Assembly (NCBI GenBank): GCA_024229195.1
Contig: JAAESS010000064.1
Location: 1 to 41,962, forward strand
Length of the DNA stretch: 41,962 nt
Direction of reading: 5' to 3'
Origin: Flavobacteriales bacterium
GTDB lineage: Bacteria; Bacteroidota; Bacteroidia; Flavobacteriales; Flavobacteriaceae
The notes under the pieces were generated by a model, which saw only the letters and a program-made list of their open reading frames with translations, was not told the origin of the DNA and made no database searches. Positions 33,644 through 41,909 of this stretch are shown here, piece by piece. Made by a program: the position numbers and the translations under genes. Position 1 is the stretch's first letter. Every line of letters starts with the position of its first letter.

Positions 33644-33661
33644 TTAAAAAGAAAAATTGAA

Positions 33662-34255
33662 ATGAAAAAAATTATAAAAAATACAATTTACGGTCTTATG
33701 CTTTTCAGCACAATTGCTGTTTGGAGTCAAGACCAATTTATAGCTGACACAGAAGCTTCAAAGATTAATTGGAAAGGATTTAAGCCAACTGGAGAACACT
33801 TTGGCATTGTTAAAGTAAAAAGCGGCTCCTTTACTGTTGAGAACAAAATGATCACAGCAGGAGATTTTGAAATTGATATGAATTCTATCGTTGTACTCGA
33901 TATTCCTTCAGATGAGAGCTCAAACGCTAAGCTTACAAAGCATTTAAAAAATGATGATTTCTTTGGGGTAAAAAAACATCCTGTGGCAATATTCAAATTG
34001 ACCTCCACAGAAGCTAAAACTGAGAAATTTTTAGTGAAAGGAGATCTGACCATTAAAGGAATTACACATCCTGTTTCTTTTTTAGCTGAGGTAAGTACAG
34101 ATGGAGAATCGGTTCTATTAAAAAGTGAAAAGTTTGAAATTGACCGATCTAAATGGAATATCAAATACAAGTCTCAATCTTTCTTTAGTGACCTTGGAGA
34201 CAAATTTATTTCTGATGACATGGAGCTTTCTGTTGAAGTACATGCTGTTAAGTAA
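33662..34255 (+). CDS. YceI-family lipid-binding-like protein
   Basis: A small periplasmic protein with signal peptide ending near VWSQ (about residue 21), then the YceI beta-barrel: FIADTEASKINWKGFKPTGEHFGIVKVKSG, and KGDLTIKGITHPVSF. YceI proteins bind polyisoprenoid lipids in a lipocalin-like pocket, and the role here is unknown. It starts 18 bases after the M1 peptidase stop, so it is probably cotranscribed with it. It ends at a bidirectional terminator. Confidence 0.92.
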   Translation: MKKIIKNTIYGLMLFSTIAVWSQDQFIADTEASKINWKGFKPTGEHFGIVKVKSGSFTVENKMITAGDFEIDMNSIVVLDIPSDESSNAKLTKHLKNDDFFGVKKHPVAIFKLTSTEAKTEKFLVKGDLTIKGITHPVSFLAEVSTDGESVLLKSEKFEIDRSKWNIKYKSQSFFSDLGDKFISDDMELSVEVHAVK

Positions 34256-34275
34256 AAGTTCATCTTACAAATTAG

Positions 34276-34301
34276 AAAAGGGCCTTTCAGGCCCTTTTTT
34301 T
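34276..34301. terminator. bidirectional terminator between yceI and lrp
   Basis: AAAAGGGCC (34276-34284) pairs with GGCCCTTTT (34290-34298) around the loop TTTCA, with a T-run after it. The last bases overlap the stop codon of the convergent Lrp gene (34300-34302). Confidence 0.85.
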
Positions 34302-34758
34302 ATGCAAATTCTATGGTATGTGTATTTTTAACCTCATTAATAATAAAGGTGCTGTGCGCGCTTCCTATATGATCTAGATAGGTTAATTTATCATTGAGAA
34401 ACTGATGATAGCCTCCCATATCTTTGACCGTAATTTTTAAAAGATAATCGTAATCTCCGCTCACATTATAGCACTCCAGAACCTCATTGAATTTAATTAC
34501 TTCCCTTTCAAATTTTACAAGATACTCATGCCTGTGTTCTTTTAACTTGATCTGACAAAAGACAACGAAACCAAGATCAACCAGTTTCTTATTGATGCGT
34601 GCAGCATAGGCTTCAATAATTCCTTTTCGCTCCATCTTACGAATCCTTTCATACACAGCAGTTGCCGACAACTCCAAATGAACAGACAACTCCTTAATGG
34701 TGACCTTACTATCTTTCTGTAAAAAAGATAAAATACGTTTATCCAATTGATCTAACAT
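34300..34758 (-). CDS. Lrp/AsnC-family transcriptional regulator
   Basis: 152 residues: an N-terminal helix-turn-helix (about 18-45, including TIKELSVHLELSATAVYERIRKME), then a RAM ligand domain with VSGDYDYLLKI. Such proteins form octamers and sense amino acids. It diverges from the Cys/Met-metabolism PLP gene at 34927, the usual sign of a regulator and its target, so methionine or a related amino acid is the likely effector (inference). The spacer contains two copies of a TTAA(T)TCAAATATA repeat 20 bases apart. Confidence 0.93.
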   Translation of the reverse strand: MLDQLDKRILSFLQKDSKVTIKELSVHLELSATAVYERIRKMERKGIIEAYAARINKKLVDLGFVVFCQIKLKEHRHEYLVKFEREVIKFNEVLECYNVSGDYDYLLKITVKDMGGYHQFLNDKLTYLDHIGSAHSTFIINEVKNTHTIEFA

Positions 34759-34798
34759 AGGTGATGTTTTTTCTAAAGAAGTATATATAATTCTTTAT

Positions 34799-34831
34799 TT
34801 AATTCAAATATATCTAAATTAATCAAATATA
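34799..34831. repeat. direct repeat in the lrp-PLP spacer
   Basis: TTAATTCAAATATA (34799-34812) and TTAATCAAATATA (34819-34831) start 20 bases apart, about two helical turns. On the minus strand each contains a TATATTTG box, so they are either tandem -7 elements for the regulator or its binding sites. Confidence 0.45.
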
Positions 34832-34863
34832 ATAGTTTTATTTTCCTAATATTAAACATATGA

Positions 34864-34894
34864 TTGATTTTTAATCTATATTTTTATAATTTTG
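34864..34894 (+). promoter_or_regulatory. promoter of the PLP-enzyme gene
   Basis: TTG (34864-34866), 20 bases, TAATTTTG (34887-34894), a full -7 match, 32 bases before the ATG at 34927. Confidence 0.6.
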
Positions 34895-34926
34895 CTTTAT
34901 ATTATATGAACTAAAATCATTTTATT

Positions 34927-36141
34927 ATGGAATTCAATCCTGCTGACAATATTCAAGATCTACAGTATTTTGGTGAATTTGGAGGAGTCAATCCTTCAAT
35001 ATCAGATTCTTCTACCTATACGTTTCTCGCTGCCAAATCGATGATGGATACTTTTGAAGGAAATCTGGAAGGGTGCTATTTGTATTCAAGACACTCCAGC
35101 CCGTCTAATTTGTATTTAGGTCAAGCCCTGGCGGCTATGGAAGGAACTGAAGCGGCAAATGTTTCAGCCTCAGGAATGGGAGCTATTTCATCAGTTTTGA
35201 TGCAATTGTGTTCTCAAGGGGATCATATTGTTTCTTCTAGAACTATCTACGGAGGAACCTATGCCTTTTTAAAGAATTTTACGCCTAAATTTGGCATCGA
35301 CACCTCGTTTGTAGACATCACTGATCTTGACAAAGTAAAAGCTTCGATCAACGAGCATACAAAAATTTTGTATTGTGAAAGTGTGAGTAATCCATTACTT
35401 GAAATTGCAGATATCAAGGCTTTATCAAAGATTGCGAAAGAGCATAAACTTGCACTCGTAGTTGACAATACCTTTTCACCTCTGCAAATTTCACCTGCAG
35501 TTTTAGGAGCCGATGTAGTGATCCATAGTTTGACAAAGTTTATCAATGGAACAAGCGATACAGTTGGTGGTGTAATTTGTGGTTCAAATGATTTTATTGA
35601 CAGTCTTAGAAATGTGAATGATGGAGCCAGCATGCTACTTGGACCAGTGATGGATAGTCTTCGTTCTGCCAGTGTTCTTAAAAATTTGAGAACCCTTCAT
35701 ATCAGGATGAAAAAACACAGTGAAAATGCCTTGTACCTTGCGCAAAAATTCGAGGAAGATGGATACAAAGTGATGTATCCTGGTCTTAAAAGCCATCCTC
35801 AGCACAATCTCTACGAATCGCTTTATAATGAAGAGTACGGATTTGGAGGATTGCTAACACTCGATGCCGGATCACTTGAAAAAGCAGATGAACTCATGGA
35901 ACTTATGCAAGAGAGAAATCTGGGCTACTTAGCAGTAAGCCTTGGCTTTTATAAAACCTTGTTCAATGCCCCTGGAACAGCTACCTCATCTGAAATTCCA
36001 TTAGACGAACAAAAAGAAATGGGCTTAACAGATGGACTTATACGTTTCTCAATTGGTTTGGACAACCATATCGAGAGAACATACAAGGATATGAAATATT
36101 GTATGGAAAGTCTGGGGATCCTGACTTTAGCAAAAATTTAA
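34927..36141 (+). CDS. Cys/Met-metabolism PLP-dependent enzyme (methionine gamma-lyase / cystathionine lyase family)
   Basis: A fold-type I PLP enzyme of 404 residues, cytosolic. The PLP lysine is Lys204 in HSLTKFINGTSD, with Asp180 (VVDNTFSP) pairing the ring nitrogen and an Arg late in the protein (GLIRFSIGLDN) for the substrate carboxylate. The phosphate clamp reads YSRHSSPSN instead of the usual YSRxxNPT. At the position where methionine gamma-lyases carry Cys after TxYG, this protein has Gly (IYGGTYAFL), as in cystathionine lyases. The exact reaction is therefore open: methionine, cystathionine or homocysteine cleavage. The divergent Lrp regulator supports amino-acid breakdown. Confidence 0.88.
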   Translation: MEFNPADNIQDLQYFGEFGGVNPSISDSSTYTFLAAKSMMDTFEGNLEGCYLYSRHSSPSNLYLGQALAAMEGTEAANVSASGMGAISSVLMQLCSQGDHIVSSRTIYGGTYAFLKNFTPKFGIDTSFVDITDLDKVKASINEHTKILYCESVSNPLLEIADIKALSKIAKEHKLALVVDNTFSPLQISPAVLGADVVIHSLTKFINGTSDTVGGVICGSNDFIDSLRNVNDGASMLLGPVMDSLRSASVLKNLRTLHIRMKKHSENALYLAQKFEEDGYKVMYPGLKSHPQHNLYESLYNEEYGFGGLLTLDAGSLEKADELMELMQERNLGYLAVSLGFYKTLFNAPGTATSSEIPLDEQKEMGLTDGLIRFSIGLDNHIERTYKDMKYCMESLGILTLAKI

Positions 36142-36176
36142 GTCAATATATTCCGTTTTTTTGAATAAAGTGGGTT

Positions 36177-37130
36177 TTAGTCCATCTTTCCGAAAAATGA
36201 GTTGACGTTGCGATCAATTCGGGCCATCATATTATCGGTATTCGCTTTTTCAAAAGTTTTACCGGTAATATTTTCATACAATTCAATATAACGCTCCGAA
36301 ATTTCATTGATCTTTTCATCAGACATCTCTGGAATCACCTGACCCTCTAATCCCTGGAAACCATTCTGGATAAGCCATTGCCTCACAAACTCCTTTGAAA
36401 GCTGTTTTTGCATTTCTCCTTTATCCTGTCTGTCCTGATATCCATCAGCGTAAAAATATCTGGAAGAATCCGGGGTATGGATTTCATCAATTAAGACGAT
36501 GGTACCGTCGCTGGTTTTTCCAAACTCATATTTGGTATCCACCAGGATCAAATCCCTTTCTGCGGCCATTTCTGTTCCTCTTTGAAAAAGTTTACGTGTA
36601 TAATCTTCCAGCACTAAATAATCAGATTCTGAAACGATCTGTTGTGCAATGATATCTTCTCTTGAAATATCTTCATCATGTAAACCATCCGAAGCCTTTG
36701 TAGACGGAGTCAGTATCGGTTCTGGAAATTTATCATTCTCTTTCATACCTTCAGGCATTGCCACCCCACAAATCATTCTTTTTCCATCACGATATTCTCT
36801 CCAGGCATGTCCTGATAAATATCCTCGAATCACCATCTCAACTTTAAATGGTTGAGCCAAATGACCCACTGCGACATTCTCATCCGGACAAGCGATCAGC
36901 CAATTTGGAACGATATCTCTTGTTGCTTCCAGCATGGTTGCTGCAATTTGATTTAATATCTGACCTTTATAAGGGATTTGACGTGGCATGATCACATCAA
37001 AAGCTGACAAACGATCACTTGCGATCATTACAAGGTATGTATCATCTATATTATACACTTCTCTTACCTTTCCTTTATAAACATCTTTTTGTCCTGGAAA
37101 ATGAAAATCGGTATTATTAATGGTATTCAT
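36177..37130 (-). CDS. purC: phosphoribosylaminoimidazole-succinocarboxamide synthase
   Basis: SAICAR synthase: joins aspartate to CAIR using ATP in purine synthesis. The front motif [27 protein letters not shown] and the later [34 protein letters not shown] and [12 protein letters not shown] blocks match the family. At 317 residues it is the long form, closer to eukaryotic and flavobacterial types than to the 237-residue E. coli enzyme. It lies 21 bases after phoH, probably in the same transcript, and converges on the PLP-enzyme gene without a visible terminator. Confidence 0.95.
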   Translation of the reverse strand: MNTINNTDFHFPGQKDVYKGKVREVYNIDDTYLVMIASDRLSAFDVIMPRQIPYKGQILNQIAATMLEATRDIVPNWLIACPDENVAVGHLAQPFKVEMVIRGYLSGHAWREYRDGKRMICGVAMPEGMKENDKFPEPILTPSTKASDGLHDEDISREDIIAQQIVSESDYLVLEDYTRKLFQRGTEMAAERDLILVDTKYEFGKTSDGTIVLIDEIHTPDSSRYFYADGYQDRQDKGEMQKQLSKEFVRQWLIQNGFQGLEGQVIPEMSDEKINEISERYIELYENITGKTFEKANTDNMMARIDRNVNSFFGKMD

Positions 37131-37151
37131 CTGATTGGAATTAGTCGTTTT

Positions 37152-38096
37152 TTAGTCTGATTCAATATTTTTGTAGGCTCCTATAATGTCTTTGACCAAT
37201 TGATGCCTGATCACATCCTTTTCATCAAGATGGACAAAGCCAATTCCTTTGATTCCTTTCAAAGTCAGCAAAGCCTCCTTTAATCCTGAAACCTGACGTC
37301 GTGGTAAATCAATTTGTCCAGGATCTCCGTTGATAATGAATTTCGCATGTTTTCCCATACGGGTCAAAAACATTTTCATCTGGTTATGAGTCGTATTTTG
37401 CGCTTCATCCAAAATAACAAAAGCACTATCCAGGGTCCGTCCTCTCATAAAAGCCAAAGGAGCGATCTGTATAGTTCCATTTTCGATAAAAGATTCTAAC
37501 TTTTCAAATGGGATCATATCTCTCAAGGCATCATACAATGGTTGCATATAAGGATCGAGTTTCTCTTTTAGATCTCCTGGTAAAAAACCTAGATTTTCTC
37601 CTGATTCTACTGCAGGACGTGTCAAAATAATTCTTTTAACTTCCCTTTCCTTTAAAGCCTTTACTGCCAGGGCAACCGCAGTATATGTTTTACCTGTACC
37701 TGCCGGTCCAATAGCGAACAACATATCGTTTTTTTCGATCAGATCTACCATTTTTCGCTGGTTCACCGATTGGGCCTTGATCAGTCTACCTGAAATTCCA
37801 TGAACCAATACACCATCAGAAAGCTTTGAGTTTTTATCCTGACTTACTGTTGAAAGTATTCTTTCTATACTATTGTCATCAAGTTTATTGTAGCGATTAA
37901 AAAAAGTAATCAAGGAATTGAACTTTTTTTCAAAAGCATCTAACATGATTGCTTCTCCATAGACCTTCACCTTGTTTCCTCTTGCAACAATCTTTAATTT
38001 TGGAAACGATTTCTTGACCTTCTCCATGTTTCTATTATGCGGGCCAAAAAATTCACTTGGAGACATATCCTCCAGTTCAATTATTCTTTCGTTCAA
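37152..38096 (-). CDS. phoH: PhoH-family ATPase
   Basis: Cytosolic ATPase, linked to RNA metabolism in related bacteria. An N-terminal KH-like region (about 20-65) is followed by the P-loop GPAGTGKT (130-137), Walker B VILDEAQN (about 230-237) and the sensor segment GDPGQIDLPR. The length of 314 residues is that of PhoH/YbeZ-type proteins. YbeZ usually sits with YbeY, but no ybeY is near. Its promoter lies 73 bases upstream, and purC follows after 21 bases. Confidence 0.92.
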   Translation of the reverse strand: MNERIIELEDMSPSEFFGPHNRNMEKVKKSFPKLKIVARGNKVKVYGEAIMLDAFEKKFNSLITFFNRYNKLDDNSIERILSTVSQDKNSKLSDGVLVHGISGRLIKAQSVNQRKMVDLIEKNDMLFAIGPAGTGKTYTAVALAVKALKEREVKRIILTRPAVESGENLGFLPGDLKEKLDPYMQPLYDALRDMIPFEKLESFIENGTIQIAPLAFMRGRTLDSAFVILDEAQNTTHNQMKMFLTRMGKHAKFIINGDPGQIDLPRRQVSGLKEALLTLKGIKGIGFVHLDEKDVIRHQLVKDIIGAYKNIESD

Positions 38097-38169
38097 TCCT
38101 AAAATGTTTAGTTTAAAAATTAAGCCTTAAGTGCTTTTTTAATATTTTAATTTCATTAGATTTGTACAA

Positions 38170-38202
38170 CAAAAATAGCACATTTTAGCAGTAAATTACC
38201 AA
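38170..38202 (-). promoter_or_regulatory. phoH promoter
   Basis: On the minus strand TTG (38202-38200), 22 bases, TATTTTTG (38177-38170), a full -7 match. A plus-strand TAGATTTG (38157-38164) sits back to back with it and may serve the divergent gene at 38249, although that box lacks a -33 partner. Confidence 0.5.
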
Positions 38203-38248
38203 TTGTTCGTAATATTATATTGCTGCATCCTGAACCATTAAAAAAAAT

Positions 38249-39079
38249 ATGCCAATCATAACTTTGACAACCGATTTTGGAACAAAAGATCACTTTGTTG
38301 GTGCTGTCAAAGGTTCTATCTACGGAGAATTAGATGAAATTAGAGTAGTTGATATCAGTCATGAAATCACTCCTTTTAACATCACTGAAACGGCGTATAT
38401 TCTAAAAAATGCCTATAAAAACTTTCCTGCAGGAACGATTCATATTGTGGGAGTAGATTCTGAAATCAGTTTAGAAAACAAACCACTGGCCATAAAAATG
38501 GATGATCAGTTTTTTATTTGTTGTGACAATGGTATCCTTTCTATGATCACCAATGAGATTAATCCGGAAAAAATTGTTGAGATTACCATACAGGAGCCGG
38601 AAGACATGAAACTACCGATTCTTGGATTATTTATAAAAGTAGCCTGTCATATAGCAAGAGGAGGCACGCTTGAGGTCATCGGAAAGCGAATTGATGATAT
38701 TAAAAAGATTTTCGAAATACAGCCACAGGTTAATGCTGAAAGCAATCAGATCGTGGGAAGCATCATATACATTGATAATTTTGGGAACGTCATTAGTAAT
38801 ATCTCGAGAAGTACCTTTCACAATGTGGGTAAAGGCCGAGAATTTGAAATCGTGGCAAGAAATTATAAATTCGAAAAAATTTACGAAAAGTACAATGACA
38901 TTGTTGATTTCAGTGTTCCTGTTGAAAAAAGACAGGATGATGGAAAAAAACTAGCCATTTTTAATTGTGCCAACTATTTGGAAATTTCTATTTACAGAAG
39001 TAATTTAAAGACTGTTGGTGGTGCTTCAAACCTGCTTGGACTGGATTATCGTGATAATATTACCATCCGCTTTATATAA
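38249..39079 (+). CDS. SAM hydroxide adenosyltransferase / SAM hydrolase family protein (DUF62)
   Basis: Of the fold of the SAM-dependent chlorinase and fluorinase. Most family members cleave SAM with water to adenosine and methionine and do not halogenate. The opening IITLTTDFGTKDHFVGAVKG with its TDFG Asp, the segment VVDISHEITPFNITETAYIL, and the later GSIIYIDNFGNVISNIS (nucleoside-binding) are characteristic. The length of 276 residues is normal. Nothing points to halogenation, so hydrolase is the likely role. It is the first of a plus-strand run with the ABM protein and gldFG; the gap to the next gene is 10 bases. Confidence 0.9.
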   Translation: MPIITLTTDFGTKDHFVGAVKGSIYGELDEIRVVDISHEITPFNITETAYILKNAYKNFPAGTIHIVGVDSEISLENKPLAIKMDDQFFICCDNGILSMITNEINPEKIVEITIQEPEDMKLPILGLFIKVACHIARGGTLEVIGKRIDDIKKIFEIQPQVNAESNQIVGSIIYIDNFGNVISNISRSTFHNVGKGREFEIVARNYKFEKIYEKYNDIVDFSVPVEKRQDDGKKLAIFNCANYLEISIYRSNLKTVGGASNLLGLDYRDNITIRFI

Positions 39080-39089
39080 TTTAAGAAAT

Positions 39090-39389
39090 ATGCTCGTAAG
39101 AATTGTAAAGATGACCTTTTCTGCAAATAAAACAGATGAATTTCAGACTCGTTTTCACAATATAAAACATACAATTCTTGAATTCGAAGGCTGTGAATTA
39201 CTTGAATTGTATCAGGATAAAAAAGATTCCACTATTTTTTTTACCTATAGCTATTGGCAATCAGAGGAATACCTTAATCGCTACAGAAATTCAGATTTTT
39301 TCAAGGAGGTCTGGAGTCACACAAAAAAAATGTTTACAAGCAAGCCTGAGGCATGGAGTGTAGATAAAATCGTAAGTTTGAAGCAATAA
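39090..39389 (+). CDS. small ABM-fold protein (putative quinol monooxygenase family)
   Basis: A 99-residue cytosolic protein of the dimeric alpha/beta barrel, antibiotic biosynthesis monooxygenase-like group. MLVRIVKMTFSANKTDEFQTRF, GCELLELYQDKKD, TIFFTYSYWQSEEYLNRYRNSDFF, and TKKMFTSKP follow the family order. Such proteins range from monooxygenases to haem-degrading or unknown factors, and no catalytic residue decides it here. I start at the ATG at 39090, ten bases after the SAM hydrolase stop; a GTG at 39015 would lie inside that gene. It precedes gldF by 17 bases, so it is in one transcript with it. Confidence 0.85.
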   Translation: MLVRIVKMTFSANKTDEFQTRFHNIKHTILEFEGCELLELYQDKKDSTIFFTYSYWQSEEYLNRYRNSDFFKEVWSHTKKMFTSKPEAWSVDKIVSLKQ

Positions 39390-39406
39390 AACACCAAGTA
39401 AAATAA

Positions 39407-40129
39407 ATGATAGCCATTTTAAAAAAAGAACTGAATCTATTTTTCGCAACACCCATTGGTTATTTGGTTATTGGCATATTCCTATTAGCTAACGGTTTAT
39501 TTTTATGGGTGTTTAAAGGGGATTTTAATATCCTGGATGCCAACTTTGCGGATCTTAATAGTTTCTTTTTTATCGCGCCATGGTTTTTTATATTTATGAT
39601 TCCAGCGATCACCATGAGAACGTTCTCAGATGAGATCAGGTTAGGCACAATTGAGATCATAAAAACCAAACCCATCAGTACCTGGGACATCATCCTTGGA
39701 AAATATTTAGGCTCTTTGACTTTGATCATCATTGCCCTAACCCCTACACTGATTTATGTTTATACGATCACACAGTTAGCAGCCACTTCTGAAAATATTG
39801 ATTTTGGAAGTATTATTGGATCATATTTTGGTTTGTTGTTTCTGGCTAGTGCAATCACAGCTATTGGCATGTTCACCTCTACCCTTTCCAATAATCAAAT
39901 TGTTGCTTTTATCATTGGTCTGACACTTTCGTTTTTTATGTTTTACGGATTTGAAGCTGTGAATGAACTGATCAATTCAGAACAATATGACTTGAAAAAT
40001 TTTGGGCTTTATGCGCATTTTATAAATATTGGAAGAGGAGTTATTGACACAAAAGACCTGATATACTTTGTGAGTGTTACCTTTTTCTTTCTGTATATCA
40101 CAAAAACTAACTTTGATCAACAACAATAA
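39407..40129 (+). CDS. gldF: gliding motility ABC transporter permease GldF
   Basis: ABC-2 type inner-membrane permease with six hydrophobic segments in 240 residues: PIGYLVIGIFLLANGLFLW near the start, then FIAPWFFIFMIPAITMRTFSDE, and helices at about 100-120, 135-160, 165-190 and 220-237. The SDEIRLGTIEIIKTKPIS segment is the coupling-helix motif of the family. GldF, GldG and the ATPase GldA form a transporter required for gliding in some flavobacteria. GldA is not in the window. gldG begins 16 bases after the stop. Confidence 0.93.
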   Translation: MIAILKKELNLFFATPIGYLVIGIFLLANGLFLWVFKGDFNILDANFADLNSFFFIAPWFFIFMIPAITMRTFSDEIRLGTIEIIKTKPISTWDIILGKYLGSLTLIIIALTPTLIYVYTITQLAATSENIDFGSIIGSYFGLLFLASAITAIGMFTSTLSNNQIVAFIIGLTLSFFMFYGFEAVNELINSEQYDLKNFGLYAHFINIGRGVIDTKDLIYFVSVTFFFLYITKTNFDQQQ

Positions 40130-40145
40130 TAGACAAGAAATTAGG

Positions 40146-41792
40146 ATGATCCGAAACAAATCATATAGCACCGTATTGATTGTACTGATTGTACTAATAG
40201 CGCTCAATTTTGCAGGAACTCACCTATCTAAGCGTTTTGATCTTACCCAAGACAAGAGGTATACCTTGTCAAACGAAACCATTAGGTTGGTGGAGCAGAT
40301 CGAAAAACCTTTATTTATTAAGGTCTATCTGCAAGGAGATTTTCCGGCTGAATTTAAAAGGCTTCAGCTTGAAACTGATCAGTTGTTGGAAGAATTGAGT
40401 GAAATCAACGACCTTATTCAATTCAGATTCATTGATCCAATCAGTTCGTCAAAAGACCTGATTAAAAAGGGATTGCAACCCAGTCGTCTCACTGTACAGG
40501 AAGATGGAAAAGTATCTGAAGCTTTGATTTTTCCGTGGGCTGTAATTGATTTTGATGAAAAAGAAGCAAATGTACCTCTGCTGGTGAATGCCATTTCACC
40601 TAGTCAAGAACAGCAACTCCAGAGCTCCATAGAAAATCTGGAATATGAATTCGCAAACGCAATTCATAAAATAAGTGAAGAAAAAAGTAAGTCAATTGCT
40701 ATTTTAAAAGGTAATGGACAGCCTGACGACATATATCTGTACAGTTTTTTGAAGAGTCTGAGCGAATATTATCAATTGGCAGAGTTCACACTGGATTCAG
40801 TTGAAAACAATCCTTTTAAGACTTTAAAAGAACTTTCGAGTTATGATCTGTCGATCATTGCAAAGCCTTCCCAATCATTTGATGAAAAAGAGAAGTTTGT
40901 ACTTGATCAATATATTATGCAGGGAGGTAAAACATTGTGGCTACTTGACAATGTGCATGCAGAAATGGATAGTTTGATGCTTACGGGTAAATCTTTGGCT
41001 TTTAATCGAGACCTCAACCTTACTGACATGCTTTTTAGCTATGGCGTCAGAATCAATTATAATATAACGAAAGACCTGTATAGTAGTAGTATCCGTCTTG
41101 CAGCGGGGAGCACCGGTAATCAGGTTCAATATGAAAATTTTAGATGGCCATATTTTCCTCTAATCTTTGCAGATAACTCTCATTCCATTACTAAAAATAT
41201 CGATCCTGTTTTGATGAAATTTCCAAGTAGTTTGGATACTTTACAAAATCAAATCAAGAAGAAAATATTATTGGAATCATCACCGCTGGCAAAAATTATT
41301 GGGACACCTACAAATATAAACCTGAATGAAGTCGCCATCGAACAGAATAAAGAGGAGTTTCAGGATTCAAATACGAATTTTGGAGTTTTACTGGAGGGAG
41401 CTTTCACTTCTGCCTATGCCAATCGAATTGCCCCTGTTGAAATTGGCAATTTCACCAGGACAGGTAGTCAAAATAAAATGATCGTTATCAGCGACGGAGA
41501 CATCGCAGTTAATGATGTTTTTAGAGGAGAACCACTGCCTCTTGATAAAGATAAGTGGACCAATCAGAATTATGGAAACATAGATTTCCTTTTAAATAGT
41601 GTGCATTATTTACTCGATGACAGCGGCCTGCTCAACCTAAGGTCCAAATCGCTACAAATTCAATTTCTTGACAAAGAAAAAGTTTTTGAGCAAAGAGGCT
41701 ATTGGCAGCTGATTAACCTTGCTCTTCCTCTTATCATTCTTTTTGGATTTGGATTTCTTTTTAATTTTATGAGGAAAAGACGATACCACTAA
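40146..41792 (+). CDS. gldG: gliding motility-associated ABC transporter substrate-binding protein GldG
   Basis: Membrane-anchored auxiliary protein of the GldFG-GldA transporter. An N-terminal anchor (about 8-27: TVLIVLIVLIALNFAG) and a C-terminal helix (LINLALPLIILFGFGFLFNF) flank a long periplasmic part of the GldG/ABC_transp_aux type. KRYTLSNETIRLVEQIEKPLFIKVYL and AILKGNGQPDD are typical segments. I start at the ATG at 40146 (548 residues), 16 bases after gldF. An upstream Met at 40074 lies inside gldF and yields no family sequence. Confidence 0.93.
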   Translation: MIRNKSYSTVLIVLIVLIALNFAGTHLSKRFDLTQDKRYTLSNETIRLVEQIEKPLFIKVYLQGDFPAEFKRLQLETDQLLEELSEINDLIQFRFIDPISSSKDLIKKGLQPSRLTVQEDGKVSEALIFPWAVIDFDEKEANVPLLVNAISPSQEQQLQSSIENLEYEFANAIHKISEEKSKSIAILKGNGQPDDIYLYSFLKSLSEYYQLAEFTLDSVENNPFKTLKELSSYDLSIIAKPSQSFDEKEKFVLDQYIMQGGKTLWLLDNVHAEMDSLMLTGKSLAFNRDLNLTDMLFSYGVRINYNITKDLYSSSIRLAAGSTGNQVQYENFRWPYFPLIFADNSHSITKNIDPVLMKFPSSLDTLQNQIKKKILLESSPLAKIIGTPTNINLNEVAIEQNKEEFQDSNTNFGVLLEGAFTSAYANRIAPVEIGNFTRTGSQNKMIVISDGDIAVNDVFRGEPLPLDKDKWTNQNYGNIDFLLNSVHYLLDDSGLLNLRSKSLQIQFLDKEKVFEQRGYWQLINLALPLIILFGFGFLFNFMRKRRYH

Positions 41793-41909
41793 TTTTTGAT
41801 CGATTGCCGGCGTGTATCTATCCCTCATAAACTTTTGTTAAAATAATGATGAGTTTATAAGGATACCCTAGAATTCATGTAATTTTAAGCTGTATTAACA
41901 AAAAAACTA
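41793..41909 (+). other. gldG downstream spacer with an imperfect hairpin
   Basis: CCTCATAAACT (41823-41833) pairs with AGTTTATAAGG (41852-41862) with one C/A mismatch and an 18-base loop. No T-run follows it, so it is not a plain terminator. The rest of the spacer shows no convincing promoter. Confidence 0.4.

Noticed and set aside
33727-34170. A 147-codon ORF antisense to yceI
   Set aside because: It lies wholly inside a well-supported YceI gene and reads as its shadow, with no family motif.
34759-34926. A possible SAM or methionine riboswitch before the PLP enzyme
   Set aside because: The promoter lies about 30 bases from the ATG and the leader is too short and AT-rich for a known aptamer.
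38249-39079. A fluorinase or chlorinase for halogenated metabolites
   Set aside because: Only the general family fold is visible, there is no halogenation cluster nearby, and the usual member is a SAM hydrolase.
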